A stretch of 64,000 nt of DNA from Parapedobacter sp051400755 (GTDB taxonomy: Bacteria > Bacteroidota > Bacteroidia > Sphingobacteriales > Sphingobacteriaceae): NCBI RefSeq assembly GCF_051400755.1, contig NZ_JBLFFL010000001.1, forward strand, positions 682,001 through 746,000, given 5' to 3'. This document shows, one piece after another, positions 24,419 through 34,000 of the stretch. The first letter of the stretch is position 1. Each line of letters opens with the position of its first letter. The translations under genes were made by a program, and so were the position numbers. The notes under the pieces were generated by a model. It worked only from the letters and a program-made list of their open reading frames with translations. It did not search any database and had not been told where the DNA came from.

Positions 24419-26875
24419 ATGAAAAATATAATACCCTATCTGCTGCTTGTCCTGCTGGTTGCGGCCCTGCATAAAAACAGTTATTCTCAAAATCCGTCAC
24501 TCGCCGGACAAGTTGTGTCTGCTGCAAACCAGCAGCCGCTGCAAGGTGTCACGGTACGGGTATCCGGAATATCCGGTGGGCGCGTAACCAACGCAAACGG
24601 CAATTTTTCCTTTGAAAACCTATCCAATGGCCAATACACGCTTACCTTTTCTTACCTTGGATATGAAGCTACCCGTATCACGATCGCCTTGCCTTCATCC
24701 AATGGCACTGACCTGTCTGTTATCCTTAAGCCCATTGAAAATCAATTGCAGGCGGTGGAAATCATCGGACGTAAAGAGCAGACATATAAGAACACGTCGT
24801 CGTTTGCCGGCACCAAGACCGAGACCCCACTTAAGTATGTCCCGCAAGCGATCAGCTATGTAACTAAGGAGGTGATCGACGACCAGCAGGCATTTAAAAC
24901 CAGTGATGTGTTGAAAAACATCAGCGGGGTGAATGTCTTCTCTTACTATAACAACGACTTTACACTGCGCGGTTTCCGGGCAGGTAATGCGCTGATCAAT
25001 GGGCTTCGGGATGCGACTAATAGCTGGTCACAATCATTGCTCCCCAATGTGGAGCGCATCGAAGTGATCAAAGGTCCGGCTTCTGCCCTCTTTGCCAATA
25101 CCGATCCGGGAGGCACGGTGAACACCGTGACCAAAAAACCATTGGATGTAGACCGCAAATCCGTGAGCTTCGCCACCGGCAGCTATAATACCTACCGGAT
25201 GACGAGCGACTTTACCGGTCCGATGAATAAAGAAAAGACCCTATTATACCGCCTGAACTTAGCGTATCAAAACGCGCAATCCTTCCGGGTATTGCAGGGT
25301 GGCGAGGACATCGTGATTGCTCCGTCAATTTCCTTTATTCCGACGGACCGTACGCAGGTAAACGTGGATTTTGTATATTCCAAAACCAAGTCACGGCTGG
25401 ATCGCGGACAGCCGATCTTCGGTGCCTCAGCCGGAACCGATCTTCACTCCACACCCGTCTCTTTTGCCATCGGCAAAGAAAATGACTACGAAAACGAACT
25501 TAATCTTTACACCACGGCATCGCTGCAACATAAATTTACCGATAACATATCATTCAACGCTTCCTACATGAAATTCCTCTATGACGAGGACTTGCTGGAG
25601 CATCGCACATCCAACCGCTATGCTGTCGATGCCGACGGTCAACAGATACCCACGCTGATGGAGATGCAGACCATCCGCCGTAAGCAGCGAAATTACAATG
25701 ACAACATAACCTTGTACTTCGTTAGCGACTTTAAGACCGGACCATTGACGCACAAGCTCTTGGTCGGATATGATTATATTCAGAATGTATCGCCTGTGGG
25801 AGGATCGAACTACAACGCCGCTGGCTATCGCAACGCAGATAACAGCGGGATTATTGGTACGTATGTTCCGGAAAACCGCGATGACTACCTCATCAGCGAC
25901 AACCGTCCGGTACCCAATGTACCGCACTTTGACCTGACGAATCCAGACTATGCTATTTCTGAAATATCCGGCTATTTTAACGTATCCAGTCAGCAGGCGA
26001 TCACCAAATATTACGTCAATGGCGTATACCTGCAAGACCAGATCACGTGGGGTCCTGTGCAGGCGTTGTTGGCGGTTAGACAAGAATATTACACGGATAT
26101 CCTCAATTACCAAAAGGATAATGAAGAAACGGTGCAACAACAGAAACTCATCCCCCGCTTTGGCCTCGTATATACTCCCGTGGAGCCCGTGAGCCTATAC
26201 GTGACTTATGCACAGGGCTATCAGCCACAGGGAGCCGGCACCATTGGCGATCCGGAACGATTCGGAGGACCGTTTGACCCGCTCACCAGCACCATGTACG
26301 AAGGAGGCGCTAAGATGGAGTTTCTAAACAAGCACCTAAGCATCAATGCGGCCATTTACCACATCGAGCAAAACAACATCCTCATCAATGCCAACGATCC
26401 TGGAAATCCCGATTTACTACGGCAGCTGGGGCAGCAGCGATCGCGGGGTATCGAGCTGGATGTCTACGGACAGCTGCTTCCCAATCTGAGCGTAACAGCC
26501 AATATGGCCATTAACGAAACGATTATCACCGAAAGCGACAATGATGAAGAGGAAGGCAATTTGCTCCCCAATGCACCGAAGCAGCAGGGTGGTATCTGGG
26601 CAAAATACACCTTCAATATCCCAGCACTCAATGGTATCGGCATCGGGGCCGGGGCCAATTATGTGAGCACACGTGCAACGTTGAGTGACATCCTCACCTT
26701 GCCCTCTTACGTGGTCGCAGATGCAGCATTGTATTACACCATCGACAAGTTTAAACTGTCTGCTAATCTCAACAACGTGTTTAATAAAACACACTGGGTA
26801 GGTGGTTATGACTTCAACCGGTTGTATCCGGGCACGCCCCGGAACTTTCTGATCGGTATTGGTTATACCTTTTAA
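24419..26875 (+). CDS. TonB-dependent siderophore receptor
   Basis: 818 residues from the second possible ATG (MKNIIPYLLLVLLVAAL signal); the first ATG 60 bases earlier would place charged residues before the signal. After NSYSQ comes a carboxypeptidase-D-like domain (GQVVSAANQQPLQGVTVRV, about 25-110). The plug follows (TPLKYVPQAISYVTKEVIDD, SGVNVFSYYNNDFTLRGF, ERIEVIKGPASALFANTDPGG, TVNTVTKKPL), then a 22-strand-type barrel ending in the terminal Phe of IGIGYTF. The plug wording is that of ferric-siderophore receptors (FhuE/FoxA/FecA group). Followed by a PepSY protein and a small membrane protein in one operon. Confidence 0.92.
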   Translation: MKNIIPYLLLVLLVAALHKNSYSQNPSLAGQVVSAANQQPLQGVTVRVSGISGGRVTNANGNFSFENLSNGQYTLTFSYLGYEATRITIALPSSNGTDLSVILKPIENQLQAVEIIGRKEQTYKNTSSFAGTKTETPLKYVPQAISYVTKEVIDDQQAFKTSDVLKNISGVNVFSYYNNDFTLRGFRAGNALINGLRDATNSWSQSLLPNVERIEVIKGPASALFANTDPGGTVNTVTKKPLDVDRKSVSFATGSYNTYRMTSDFTGPMNKEKTLLYRLNLAYQNAQSFRVLQGGEDIVIAPSISFIPTDRTQVNVDFVYSKTKSRLDRGQPIFGASAGTDLHSTPVSFAIGKENDYENELNLYTTASLQHKFTDNISFNASYMKFLYDEDLLEHRTSNRYAVDADGQQIPTLMEMQTIRRKQRNYNDNITLYFVSDFKTGPLTHKLLVGYDYIQNVSPVGGSNYNAAGYRNADNSGIIGTYVPENRDDYLISDNRPVPNVPHFDLTNPDYAISEISGYFNVSSQQAITKYYVNGVYLQDQITWGPVQALLAVRQEYYTDILNYQKDNEETVQQQKLIPRFGLVYTPVEPVSLYVTYAQGYQPQGAGTIGDPERFGGPFDPLTSTMYEGGAKMEFLNKHLSINAAIYHIEQNNILINANDPGNPDLLRQLGQQRSRGIELDVYGQLLPNLSVTANMAINETIITESDNDEEEGNLLPNAPKQQGGIWAKYTFNIPALNGIGIGAGANYVSTRATLSDILTLPSYVVADAALYYTIDKFKLSANLNNVFNKTHWVGGYDFNRLYPGTPRNFLIGIGYTF

Positions 26876-26886
26876 GCGGGTCGGAT

Positions 26887-28233
26887 ATGTCCAAGCGCGC
26901 AGATAAGGTTGAGAACAACAAAAAACTATTTTGGCGTCTTCACCATTGGGTAGGCCTATACACCGGCATCCTCATTGGTATACTCAGCCTTACCGGCGCG
27001 GTGGCCGTATTCATTCCAGAAATCGACGCGTTGATCGTCAAACATCATTACAATGCGATATCGTCTCCATCACCGACCGGCACCCCGCAATTTGGCCGGT
27101 CCGTCGATTCTTTGATCCATCGATATCCCGATTATACTTCGCTGTCCATTAGCATGCCCGATCACCCAGGGGACGTGGTACAGGTCGACCTCATCCTGCA
27201 GCCCGAAGGCGGTGAGCCAAGACGCACCGATTTTTTCATCGATGCAGGTAACGACCGTGTCATCGGGCAGCGTGACCACCAAAACTCATTGGCCAACTAC
27301 CTGCGCCAAATGCATGTCAGGCTGTATGAAGGATATTGGGGCAGGCAATTGGTCGGTATCGGCGGGTTAGCCTTGGCTGTGGTGGCCATCACGGGATTGC
27401 TGATCTATGGCAACTTCATGAAAAAACAACGGTGGCCTCAGCTGCGGAAGACGATGGACATGCGCATCATCATGGCCGACTGGCACAAGCTATTGGGTGT
27501 AAGCGCCCTGGCATTTAATATGGTCATCGCGCTTACCGGCGCATGGCTGGGGTTACAGCCATGGCTGATGCGGTGGTTTGACATCACAACACCCAATACC
27601 TTCAAAGCGCCCACCGTTATGGAGGCTGACGCCGACAAGGCCATGCACATTGATTGGAATGAGGCCCTCCATACAGCGAAAAAAGAATTTCCCGATCTAC
27701 AGCCCCGACAACTCAGCGCATCGACCAACGGCTCGGCGGCCATTACCCTGCGTGGCAATATCGCCGGGCAGATCTACGAGCGCAACATCAATGTCATGGT
27801 CATTTCAAAAACAGCCTATACCCCTATTTTCAAATACGATGTTCGCAGACAACCGTTTGGCCACAAGTTCTATTTTATCCAAGAAGCCCTGCACTTCGGT
27901 GACTTCGGAGGATTCCTGCTCAAAGCACTGTATGCCATACTTGGCTTAACCAGTGGTTTCTTGTCTATCAGTGGCTTCGTCATTTTCCTGCTTCGCCGTC
28001 AAAAGAAGAAGAAATTCAACCGAACGGATGCTTGGAAGACGACATTTGTATACAGCATGATCGTGCTGCTTTTTTTAATAAGCATCGCGCTGGTTAGCCT
28101 GTTTATCGGATATGCACCCGCCGCTTCATTAGCGGGCATGATCATCAATACCCTGTTGATTGTGTTGATCGGCTATGCCCTTTTTCGCTACTTGTTTAAT
28201 CGTTTCCGGCGTAAACAACAACCAGCTGCATGA
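26887..28233 (+). CDS. PepSY-associated transmembrane protein (siderophore iron reductase-like)
   Basis: 448 residues. Family hallmarks are present: KLFWRLHHWVGLYTGILIGILSLTG at the first helix, a periplasmic PepSY domain (about 50-140), FLRQMHVRLYEGYWG-like histidines (YLRQMHVRLYEGYWG), MADWHKLLGVSALAFNMVIALTGAWLG, EALHFGDFGGFLLKALYAILGLTSG and a pair of helices at the end (VYSMIVLLFLISIALVSLFIGYA). The paired histidines in membrane helices are likely heme ligands. Members such as FoxB/FiuB-like proteins release iron from siderophores at the inner membrane. Starts 11 bp after the receptor and overlaps the next gene by 4 bp. Confidence 0.9.
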   Translation: MSKRADKVENNKKLFWRLHHWVGLYTGILIGILSLTGAVAVFIPEIDALIVKHHYNAISSPSPTGTPQFGRSVDSLIHRYPDYTSLSISMPDHPGDVVQVDLILQPEGGEPRRTDFFIDAGNDRVIGQRDHQNSLANYLRQMHVRLYEGYWGRQLVGIGGLALAVVAITGLLIYGNFMKKQRWPQLRKTMDMRIIMADWHKLLGVSALAFNMVIALTGAWLGLQPWLMRWFDITTPNTFKAPTVMEADADKAMHIDWNEALHTAKKEFPDLQPRQLSASTNGSAAITLRGNIAGQIYERNINVMVISKTAYTPIFKYDVRRQPFGHKFYFIQEALHFGDFGGFLLKALYAILGLTSGFLSISGFVIFLLRRQKKKKFNRTDAWKTTFVYSMIVLLFLISIALVSLFIGYAPAASLAGMIINTLLIVLIGYALFRYLFNRFRRKQQPAA

Positions 28234-28496
28234 AAACAACCATGAAGCAACCTAAAAAGCGATACGACAGTCACATGGAGCACTACCTCGTGCCCACCGC
28301 ATTGTTTTTGCTCAATGTCAGTGCCGTACACGTCATCTATGCATATTCCAATGCCGCGGGGGGCCAAGGTTGGTGGTTGCTGTCGCTGACGGTCGCGCTC
28401 GCTGCATTAGGCAGCGCCGTATGGATTAAAAACCGTATTTACTTGTGGTGCTCGATGGCGTATTACCTATTGTTGTTTATCTATTGCTGCCTGTAA
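28230..28496 (+). CDS. Small inner-membrane protein of the iron operon
   Basis: 88 residues; ATGA overlap with the PepSY gene shows translational coupling. The cytoplasmic start is basic (MKTTMKQPKKRYDSHMEHYL). Three hydrophobic segments follow: LVPTALFLLNVSAVHVIYAY, WWLLSLTVALAALGSAVWI and LWCSMAYYLLLFIYCCL. It has no known motif. Position suggests a partner of the PepSY reductase. Its last 16 bases overlap the 3' end of the convergent aldolase gene. Confidence 0.75.
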   Translation: MKTTMKQPKKRYDSHMEHYLVPTALFLLNVSAVHVIYAYSNAAGGQGWWLLSLTVALAALGSAVWIKNRIYLWCSMAYYLLLFIYCCL

Positions 28497-29134
28497 GGGC
28501 CTACCCAGCTCATCAACTCGTTGCTACGCTCGGTAAGCCAACCGTAACCCGCAGCCTCCGCTGGCTTGGCAAACAGCTTGGAACCCAGCCCGACAGCACT
28601 CACACCGGCATCGAACCAGCCTGTCATGCTCTCTTTCGTCGGGTTCACGCCGCCTGTCGGCATAAACCGCATGGCTGGGAATAACGGTTTGATGGCTTTA
28701 AGAAAGCCCGTGCCCAGGGTGTCTCCGGGGAAGAGCTTCACCAATGGCGCTCCCATGTCTTCGGCCAAGCTGATCTCTGTAGGCGTCATGCATCCCGGCA
28801 CCCATAGGATACCCTGCTTGAGCGTTACCTCTGCTATTGCCGGTTTGACCACGGGACTCACGATAAACTTAGCGCCCATCTCGATGTAAGCCGATGCCAT
28901 TGCAGCGCTTTTGATGGTGCCGATGCCCAGCAGCAATTCGGGCCAGTATTCCTGCTGGTATGTGAGGAGCTTGGAGAAGTTTTCCGGCGCCTGCTCACCG
29001 CGATTCACAAATTCGAAGACACGTATGCCCCCTTGATAGCAGGCATTCACCACTGCTATACAGGTTTGAATGTCATCGTGGTAATAAACCGGAAGCACCG
29101 GATAATTGAGGATGTGGCTGAGCGTATGTTTCAT
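28481..29134 (-). CDS. eda: KDPG/KHG aldolase (2-dehydro-3-deoxy-phosphogluconate aldolase)
   Basis: 217 residues, the normal size for this class I aldolase. The catalytic residues are visible: Glu41 in RVFEFVNRG, Thr73 in GIGTIK, Schiff-base Lys133 in PLVKLFPG, and the phosphate loop FMPTGGVNPT and SAVGLGSKLF. Cleaves KDPG to pyruvate and glyceraldehyde 3-phosphate, the last step of hexuronate or Entner-Doudoroff catabolism. The sugar kinase gene lies 44 bp upstream on the same strand and would supply KDPG. Confidence 0.92.
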   Translation of the reverse strand: MKHTLSHILNYPVLPVYYHDDIQTCIAVVNACYQGGIRVFEFVNRGEQAPENFSKLLTYQQEYWPELLLGIGTIKSAAMASAYIEMGAKFIVSPVVKPAIAEVTLKQGILWVPGCMTPTEISLAEDMGAPLVKLFPGDTLGTGFLKAIKPLFPAMRFMPTGGVNPTKESMTGWFDAGVSAVGLGSKLFAKPAEAAGYGWLTERSNELMSWVGPYRQQ

Positions 29135-29178
29135 TTAACTGGTCATTGAGTAATGCGTAGTGCGAATAGCGTTTTTCC

Positions 29179-30171
29179 TTACAGGTCTCCGTTGCCGAAG
29201 TCGCCTTTTACAAATAATTTCTGAAACCCAGCAGCAGTGGCTGTATTGATGACCGCTTGGCCCTCTTTCCCTGCTACCAACGCATAGATCAGTCCCGCCA
29301 TGAACGCATCGCCACTGCCGATACGATCTACCACATGATTGGTTTCATTGATCGATGAGATAACGTCTGTTCCCTGTGCGTGATAGGTACCATAGAGGAG
29401 GTTATGCGTGGGCGAATCCATGAAACGGAAGGTGTATGCGATGTGCCTGCAATGCGGCACCATGCTTTTCACCTGGTCTGCGGACTCAATAGCGTGCTCA
29501 AAATATGTTTCGGGCGGTGTATCCCTATCCAATGTCTCCAATACTGCTGTGCCCAGCATTTTATTGGCCGCCCAGATATTGCCCATGATCACATCGCAAT
29601 ATTGAAGCAGTTCGGGCATCACTTCGATGGGTTGCTTTCCATAATTCCATAGTTTATTGCGGTAGTTGAGATCCACAGACACGCGCAATCCTCGTTGATT
29701 TGCCGCTTTCAACGCCTCCAGGCAAACCGCAGCCAGCGACTCGCTCAAGGCAGGCGTGAGCGCACTCCAGTGAAACCAGGTATACGGCTCGAGTACTTTG
29801 TCCCAATCGATCATCCCGGGCGTTAATTGGCTGAAAGCCGAGTATTTCCGGTCGTAGACGACCTCTCCCTTGCTGAGGCCATTGGCCGAGAGCAAGAAAT
29901 ACAAGCCCAATCGATCTCCTTCAAGCAAGGTGGGCGACACATCGACGCCAAGCGATTTCAAGGTAGTCAGTGCCTGGGTGGTCAGCTCGTTATCTGGCAC
30001 ACGGCTCAAGTAGCTGCACGGAACGCCCCACCGCCCCAGCGATGCGGCCACGTTTGCCTCGGAGCCGCCGGGAAAAACGCTTACCTCGCTGTCCGATCCT
30101 AAGAAAGAACCGCCTGATGAACTCAGCCGCAGCAATAACTCTCCGAATGATAAGATATGATGGTCACTCAT
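29179..30171 (-). CDS. PfkB-family sugar kinase, probably 2-dehydro-3-deoxygluconate kinase
   Basis: 330 residues. PfkB signatures: N-terminal GGSEANVAASLGRWGVPCSYLSRV and C-terminal DRIGSGDAFMAGLIYAL with the catalytic Asp in GSGDAF. Substrate-lid residues SVDLNYRNKLW and GNIWAANKML match KDG kinases. Paired with KDPG aldolase, it should convert KDG to KDPG. KDG arises from hexuronates, which fits the glycan-degrading neighbourhood. Fructokinase or another ketose kinase cannot be excluded. Confidence 0.85.
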   Translation of the reverse strand: MSDHHILSFGELLLRLSSSGGSFLGSDSEVSVFPGGSEANVAASLGRWGVPCSYLSRVPDNELTTQALTTLKSLGVDVSPTLLEGDRLGLYFLLSANGLSKGEVVYDRKYSAFSQLTPGMIDWDKVLEPYTWFHWSALTPALSESLAAVCLEALKAANQRGLRVSVDLNYRNKLWNYGKQPIEVMPELLQYCDVIMGNIWAANKMLGTAVLETLDRDTPPETYFEHAIESADQVKSMVPHCRHIAYTFRFMDSPTHNLLYGTYHAQGTDVISSINETNHVVDRIGSGDAFMAGLIYALVAGKEGQAVINTATAAGFQKLFVKGDFGNGDL

Positions 30172-30205
30172 GGGAGGCTAAAATACGAATTAATGGGTTA
30201 CCGCG

Positions 30206-30391
30206 TTACTCTTTGTCCTTCGTATTGCGGACCAACGAGATGCCCGATATAAAAAATATCAACCCAATAACGCCTACGACGATTAATTCACGCACTTGGG
30301 TGCTTTGCTGCACAACCATTGCACCGGTGTAGATCAGTCCGCCTATCCCCAAGATCGTGAGGATCGTGCCGAAAATTCGCTTGACATTCAT
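30206..30391 (-). CDS. Small two-helix membrane protein
   Basis: 61 residues with two hydrophobic stretches (IFGTILTILGIGGLIYTGAMV and ELIVVGVIGLIFFISGISLV) joined by a short polar loop, and a charged tail RNTKDKE. Similar small proteins are widespread in Sphingobacteria without assigned function. Lies 34 bp upstream of the kinase on the same strand. Confidence 0.6.
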   Translation of the reverse strand: MNVKRIFGTILTILGIGGLIYTGAMVVQQSTQVRELIVVGVIGLIFFISGISLVRNTKDKE

Positions 30392-30510
30392 ATGGTTCGT
30401 ATTTGATGTGTAATTGATGTACTAACCTGCAATATCTGTGCCTGTTTGGCCACGATGGCAAGCAACCTCGCCCGTCTCCCCACCTTTCCTTATGCCCTAT
30501 CCGTGCCTGA

Positions 30511-30536
30511 TCCCTGTGATATCCCTGTGATATCCC
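30511..30536. repeat. Short tandem repeat in the intergenic region
   Basis: The 11-bp unit TCCCTGTGATA occurs twice in a row, followed by TCCC. It lies in the 256-bp gap between the small membrane protein gene and the hemoglobin gene. Too short to assign a role. Confidence 0.4.
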
Positions 30537-30611
30537 ACCATACTCCGGTAAAAACCCCAAAAGACGGCATCTTATCGGAGAACCATCGGGAAAGTATAGG
30601 GAAAAAGGGAC

Positions 30612-30642
30612 TTTCGGATGGGGAAAAACTATCGTAAATTTG
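30612..30642 (+). promoter_or_regulatory. Promoter of truncated hemoglobin gene
   Basis: TAAATTTG at 30635-30642 is a perfect TAnnTTTG -7 box, with TTTC (consensus TTTG) 19 bp upstream at 30612-30615. Transcription would begin at about the ATG at 30648. This favours that start over the in-frame GTG/ATG-like codon at 30618 and suggests a leaderless mRNA. Confidence 0.5.
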
Positions 30643-30647
30643 ATGGC

Positions 30648-31040
30648 ATGGAGAAGCACGACATCACGACAACCGCCGACATCCACCTGCTGGTGGATAC
30701 CTTCTACGGTAGCGTACGGATGGACCCGCTGATCGGCCCGATTTTCAACGGCGTGATCCAAGATAGGTGGCCAGCGCACCTGGCTACGCTGTATAATTTT
30801 TGGGAAACCGTTCTCTTTGGCGAGCAAACTTACCATGGTAGCCCATTCCGGCCGCATGCCAAACTGCCGGTGAATCAGGCGCACTTTGATGCCTGGTTAA
30901 AGCTGTGGCATGGCACCATTGATGATTTTTTTGTAGGGGAAAAAGCGGATGAAGCGAAATGGCGGGGCGAAAAAATGGCTGCGATGTTCCTTGCTAAAAT
31001 CGACTACTACCGGGATAACCCGTCGGCACCCTTGTTGTGA
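30648..31040 (+). CDS. Group III truncated hemoglobin
   Basis: 130 residues, normal for the 2-over-2 globin fold. Group III features: DIHLLVDTFYGSVRMDPLIGPIFN, LATLYNFWETVLFGEQTYHGSPFRPHAKLPV (Trp and Tyr of the distal pocket, His of the C-E region) and HFDAWLKLWHGTIDDFFVG with the likely proximal His in HFDAW. Such globins bind O2/NO with unclear role. The start was chosen from the -7 box ending 6 bp before it. Its stop codon directly abuts the stop codon of the convergent mfd gene with no spacer. Confidence 0.9.
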   Translation: MEKHDITTTADIHLLVDTFYGSVRMDPLIGPIFNGVIQDRWPAHLATLYNFWETVLFGEQTYHGSPFRPHAKLPVNQAHFDAWLKLWHGTIDDFFVGEKADEAKWRGEKMAAMFLAKIDYYRDNPSAPLL

Positions 31041-34000
31041 CTACGCCGCCATATCGCTTAATATCCGAATCGCCAGCCCGATATCCGGCACGTGCTCAAA
31101 GGCAATGCGCAAGCCTCCTTTTACTTCCTTGAGGTTGCAGATGGTGGGGTTTTGCTGCACGAATTGCAACACCTTGCCGAAGCGCTCACTTTCGAAGTAG
31201 CCGGGGTTGCTGGCGAAGTATCCGCGCAATATGTTTTTCTTAAAGGAGATTTTTTCGAAACCGATGTCCTTGCCTAGCCATTGCAGACGCAGGGTGTTGA
31301 GCAACTCTTCTACCTGGCCGGGCACGGGACCGAACCGGTCGCGCAACGACTGCTTAAATGCCTCCAACTGCTGCTCACTCTCGAGCTTGGCGATCTCGTT
31401 GTAGAGATTATACCGCTCGGCGACATTCGTCACATACTCATCCGGGATGAGTACCTCCAGGTCCGTATCGATCTGCGTGAAGGATACGAAATCTTTCGGC
31501 TTTACATCCTTGAAAAGATCCGCAAACTCATCATCCTTCAGTTCCTGAATCGCTTCGTCCAATATCTTATGATACATCTCAAAGCCTATTTCGGCAATGA
31601 AACCGCTTTGCTCAGCGCCCAGCAGGTTGCCACTGCCGCGGATATCAAGGTCGCGCATGGCCACATTGAAGCCGCTCCCCAGTTCAGCAAATTCTTCGAT
31701 GGCATTGAGCCGCTTGTAGGCTTCGGAGGTAAGTGTCGACAATGGCGGACTTAGGATGTAACAAAAGGCTTTCTTGTTTGACCTTCCCACGCGCCCGCGC
31801 ATCTGATGGAGGTCGCTCAGGCCAAACATATGGGCATGATTGATAATGATGGTATTGGCATTGGCAATGTCCAGCCCGGCCTCGATGATGGTCGTAGCGA
31901 CCAACACGTCATAATCGTTGTTGACGAACTTGAGCATCACATCTTCGAGCGCATCACCCTCCAGCTGCCCATGGGCGATGCCCACACGGGCATGCGGCAC
32001 GAGTTTCTTGATCATGTTGCCCAATTGCGGCAGGTCGGCTACGCGGTTGTGGATGAAAAATACCTGTCCGCCGCGGTCAATTTCATAGGAAACAGCCTCT
32101 TGGATCAGCGTTTCATTGAAGACGTGCAGTTCGGTCTGCACGGGTTGGCGGTTTGGCGGCGGGGTATTGATGATGCTCAGGTCGCGCGCACCCATCAGTG
32201 AGAAGTGGAGCGTGCGCGGGATGGGTGTGGCCGTGAGCGTGAGCGCGTCTACATCGGCGCGCAGCTGTTTTAGCTTCTCTTTCACCCCCACACCGAATTT
32301 CTGCTCCTCATCGACAATCATCAGACCAAGGTCCTTGAATTTTACATCCTTGCTCACCAAGCGATGCGTGCCGATGATGATATCCAGCTTACCCTCGGCC
32401 AATCGCGCCAAGGTATCCTTGATCTCCTTGGCTGTTTTAAACCGGTTGATGTAGTCGATGTTACACGGAAAGCCTTGCAAACGCTCGCTAAAGGTGCGGT
32501 AATGCTGCATGGCCAAAATGGTCGTGGGCACCAGTACCGCCACCTGCTTACTGTCGGCCACGGCCTTAAACGCTGCACGGATGGCGACCTCGGTTTTGCC
32601 GAAACCCACATCGCCGCATACCAGGCGGTCCATCGGATGGGGCGATTCCATGTCGCGCTTTACATCCAGGGTAGCTTTTTCCTGATCGGGGGTATCTTCG
32701 TAGATAAACGATGCCTCTAATTCGGTCTGCAGGTAGGTATCCGGACTGAAAGCCTTGCCGGTTTTTGCCTTGCGCTTGGCATAGAGCTTGATCAGGTCGC
32801 GCGCAATGTCTTTAACTTTTTTTTTAGTGGTTTTTTTCAGCTTATCCCAGGTATCGGTACCCAGTTTATTCATCCGCGGCACATTCCCTTCCTTGCCCGT
32901 ATACTTGGAGATGCGGTTGAGCGAGTTGATATTGACGTAGAGCAGGTCATTATCGGCATATACCAGCCGGATCATCTCCTGCATCTTGCCGTTGACCTCC
33001 ACCTTCTCCAGCCCGGCATATTTGCCGATGCCGTGGTCAATGTGGGTGATGTAATCGCCCGGCTTCAATTCGCGCAATTCTTTGAGCGTGATCGCCTGCG
33101 ACCGCTCATAGCCTTTTTTGCGTTTGTATTTGTAATAACGGTCAAATATCTGGTGGTCGGTATAGCAGGCAAACCCGAGTTCGATATCTACGAAACCCTC
33201 ACGCAACGCGGTATGGATGGGTGTAAACGTGACCGACTTGTCCAAATCATCGAGGATGGACAGTAGCCGCTCAATCTGTTTGGTCGAATCGCTGAAGATG
33301 CAATTTTGGATATGGGCCTGCTCGTTTTGCTTGAAGTTATGGATCAGCAGGCTGAAATCCTTGTTGAATGAAGGTTGCGGACGCTGATCGAACGCAATGG
33401 TTTCTGTGGCCTGATAAAAAAACTGTTTACCAAACTCCACAACCGCGAAATCCTGCAACATGGCAGCCAGGTTTTTTTCATCGGTGAAGCAATATCGGGG
33501 GTCTATCCATTCGGGGTTTTGAAGCTTATCTGCTTGGGGAAGTGCCTTCCAGAGATCTCCGGCTTTCTTATAGCCCTTGGCCAACACATCTAACGTGAAC
33601 TGCACGTCTTCAAACCAGATAGCCGAATCGGCCGATATGTATTCGAGCAGCGAAATATTGCCCTCGGTAAGAAACTTCGCCTGCACATTGGGCACGATCG
33701 TGACCGTGTGGATCTTACTCACTGATAGCTGGCTTTCGACATCGAAGGTTCGGATGCTTTCGATGTCATTGCCGAAAAACTCGATGCGATAAGGCAGGTC
33801 GTTCGAAAAGGAGAAAATGTCTACAATGCCTCCCCGGATGGCATACTGCCCCGGTTCGTACACAAAATCTACCCGCTCAAATTCATATTCCTGTAGAAAC
33901 TCGTTGATGAAATCAATGTCAAGATTAGTGTTTTGGGTGATCTCGAGCGTGTTTTTCTCCAAATCCCTGCGGTTGATGACCTTTTCGGCCAACGCTTCGG

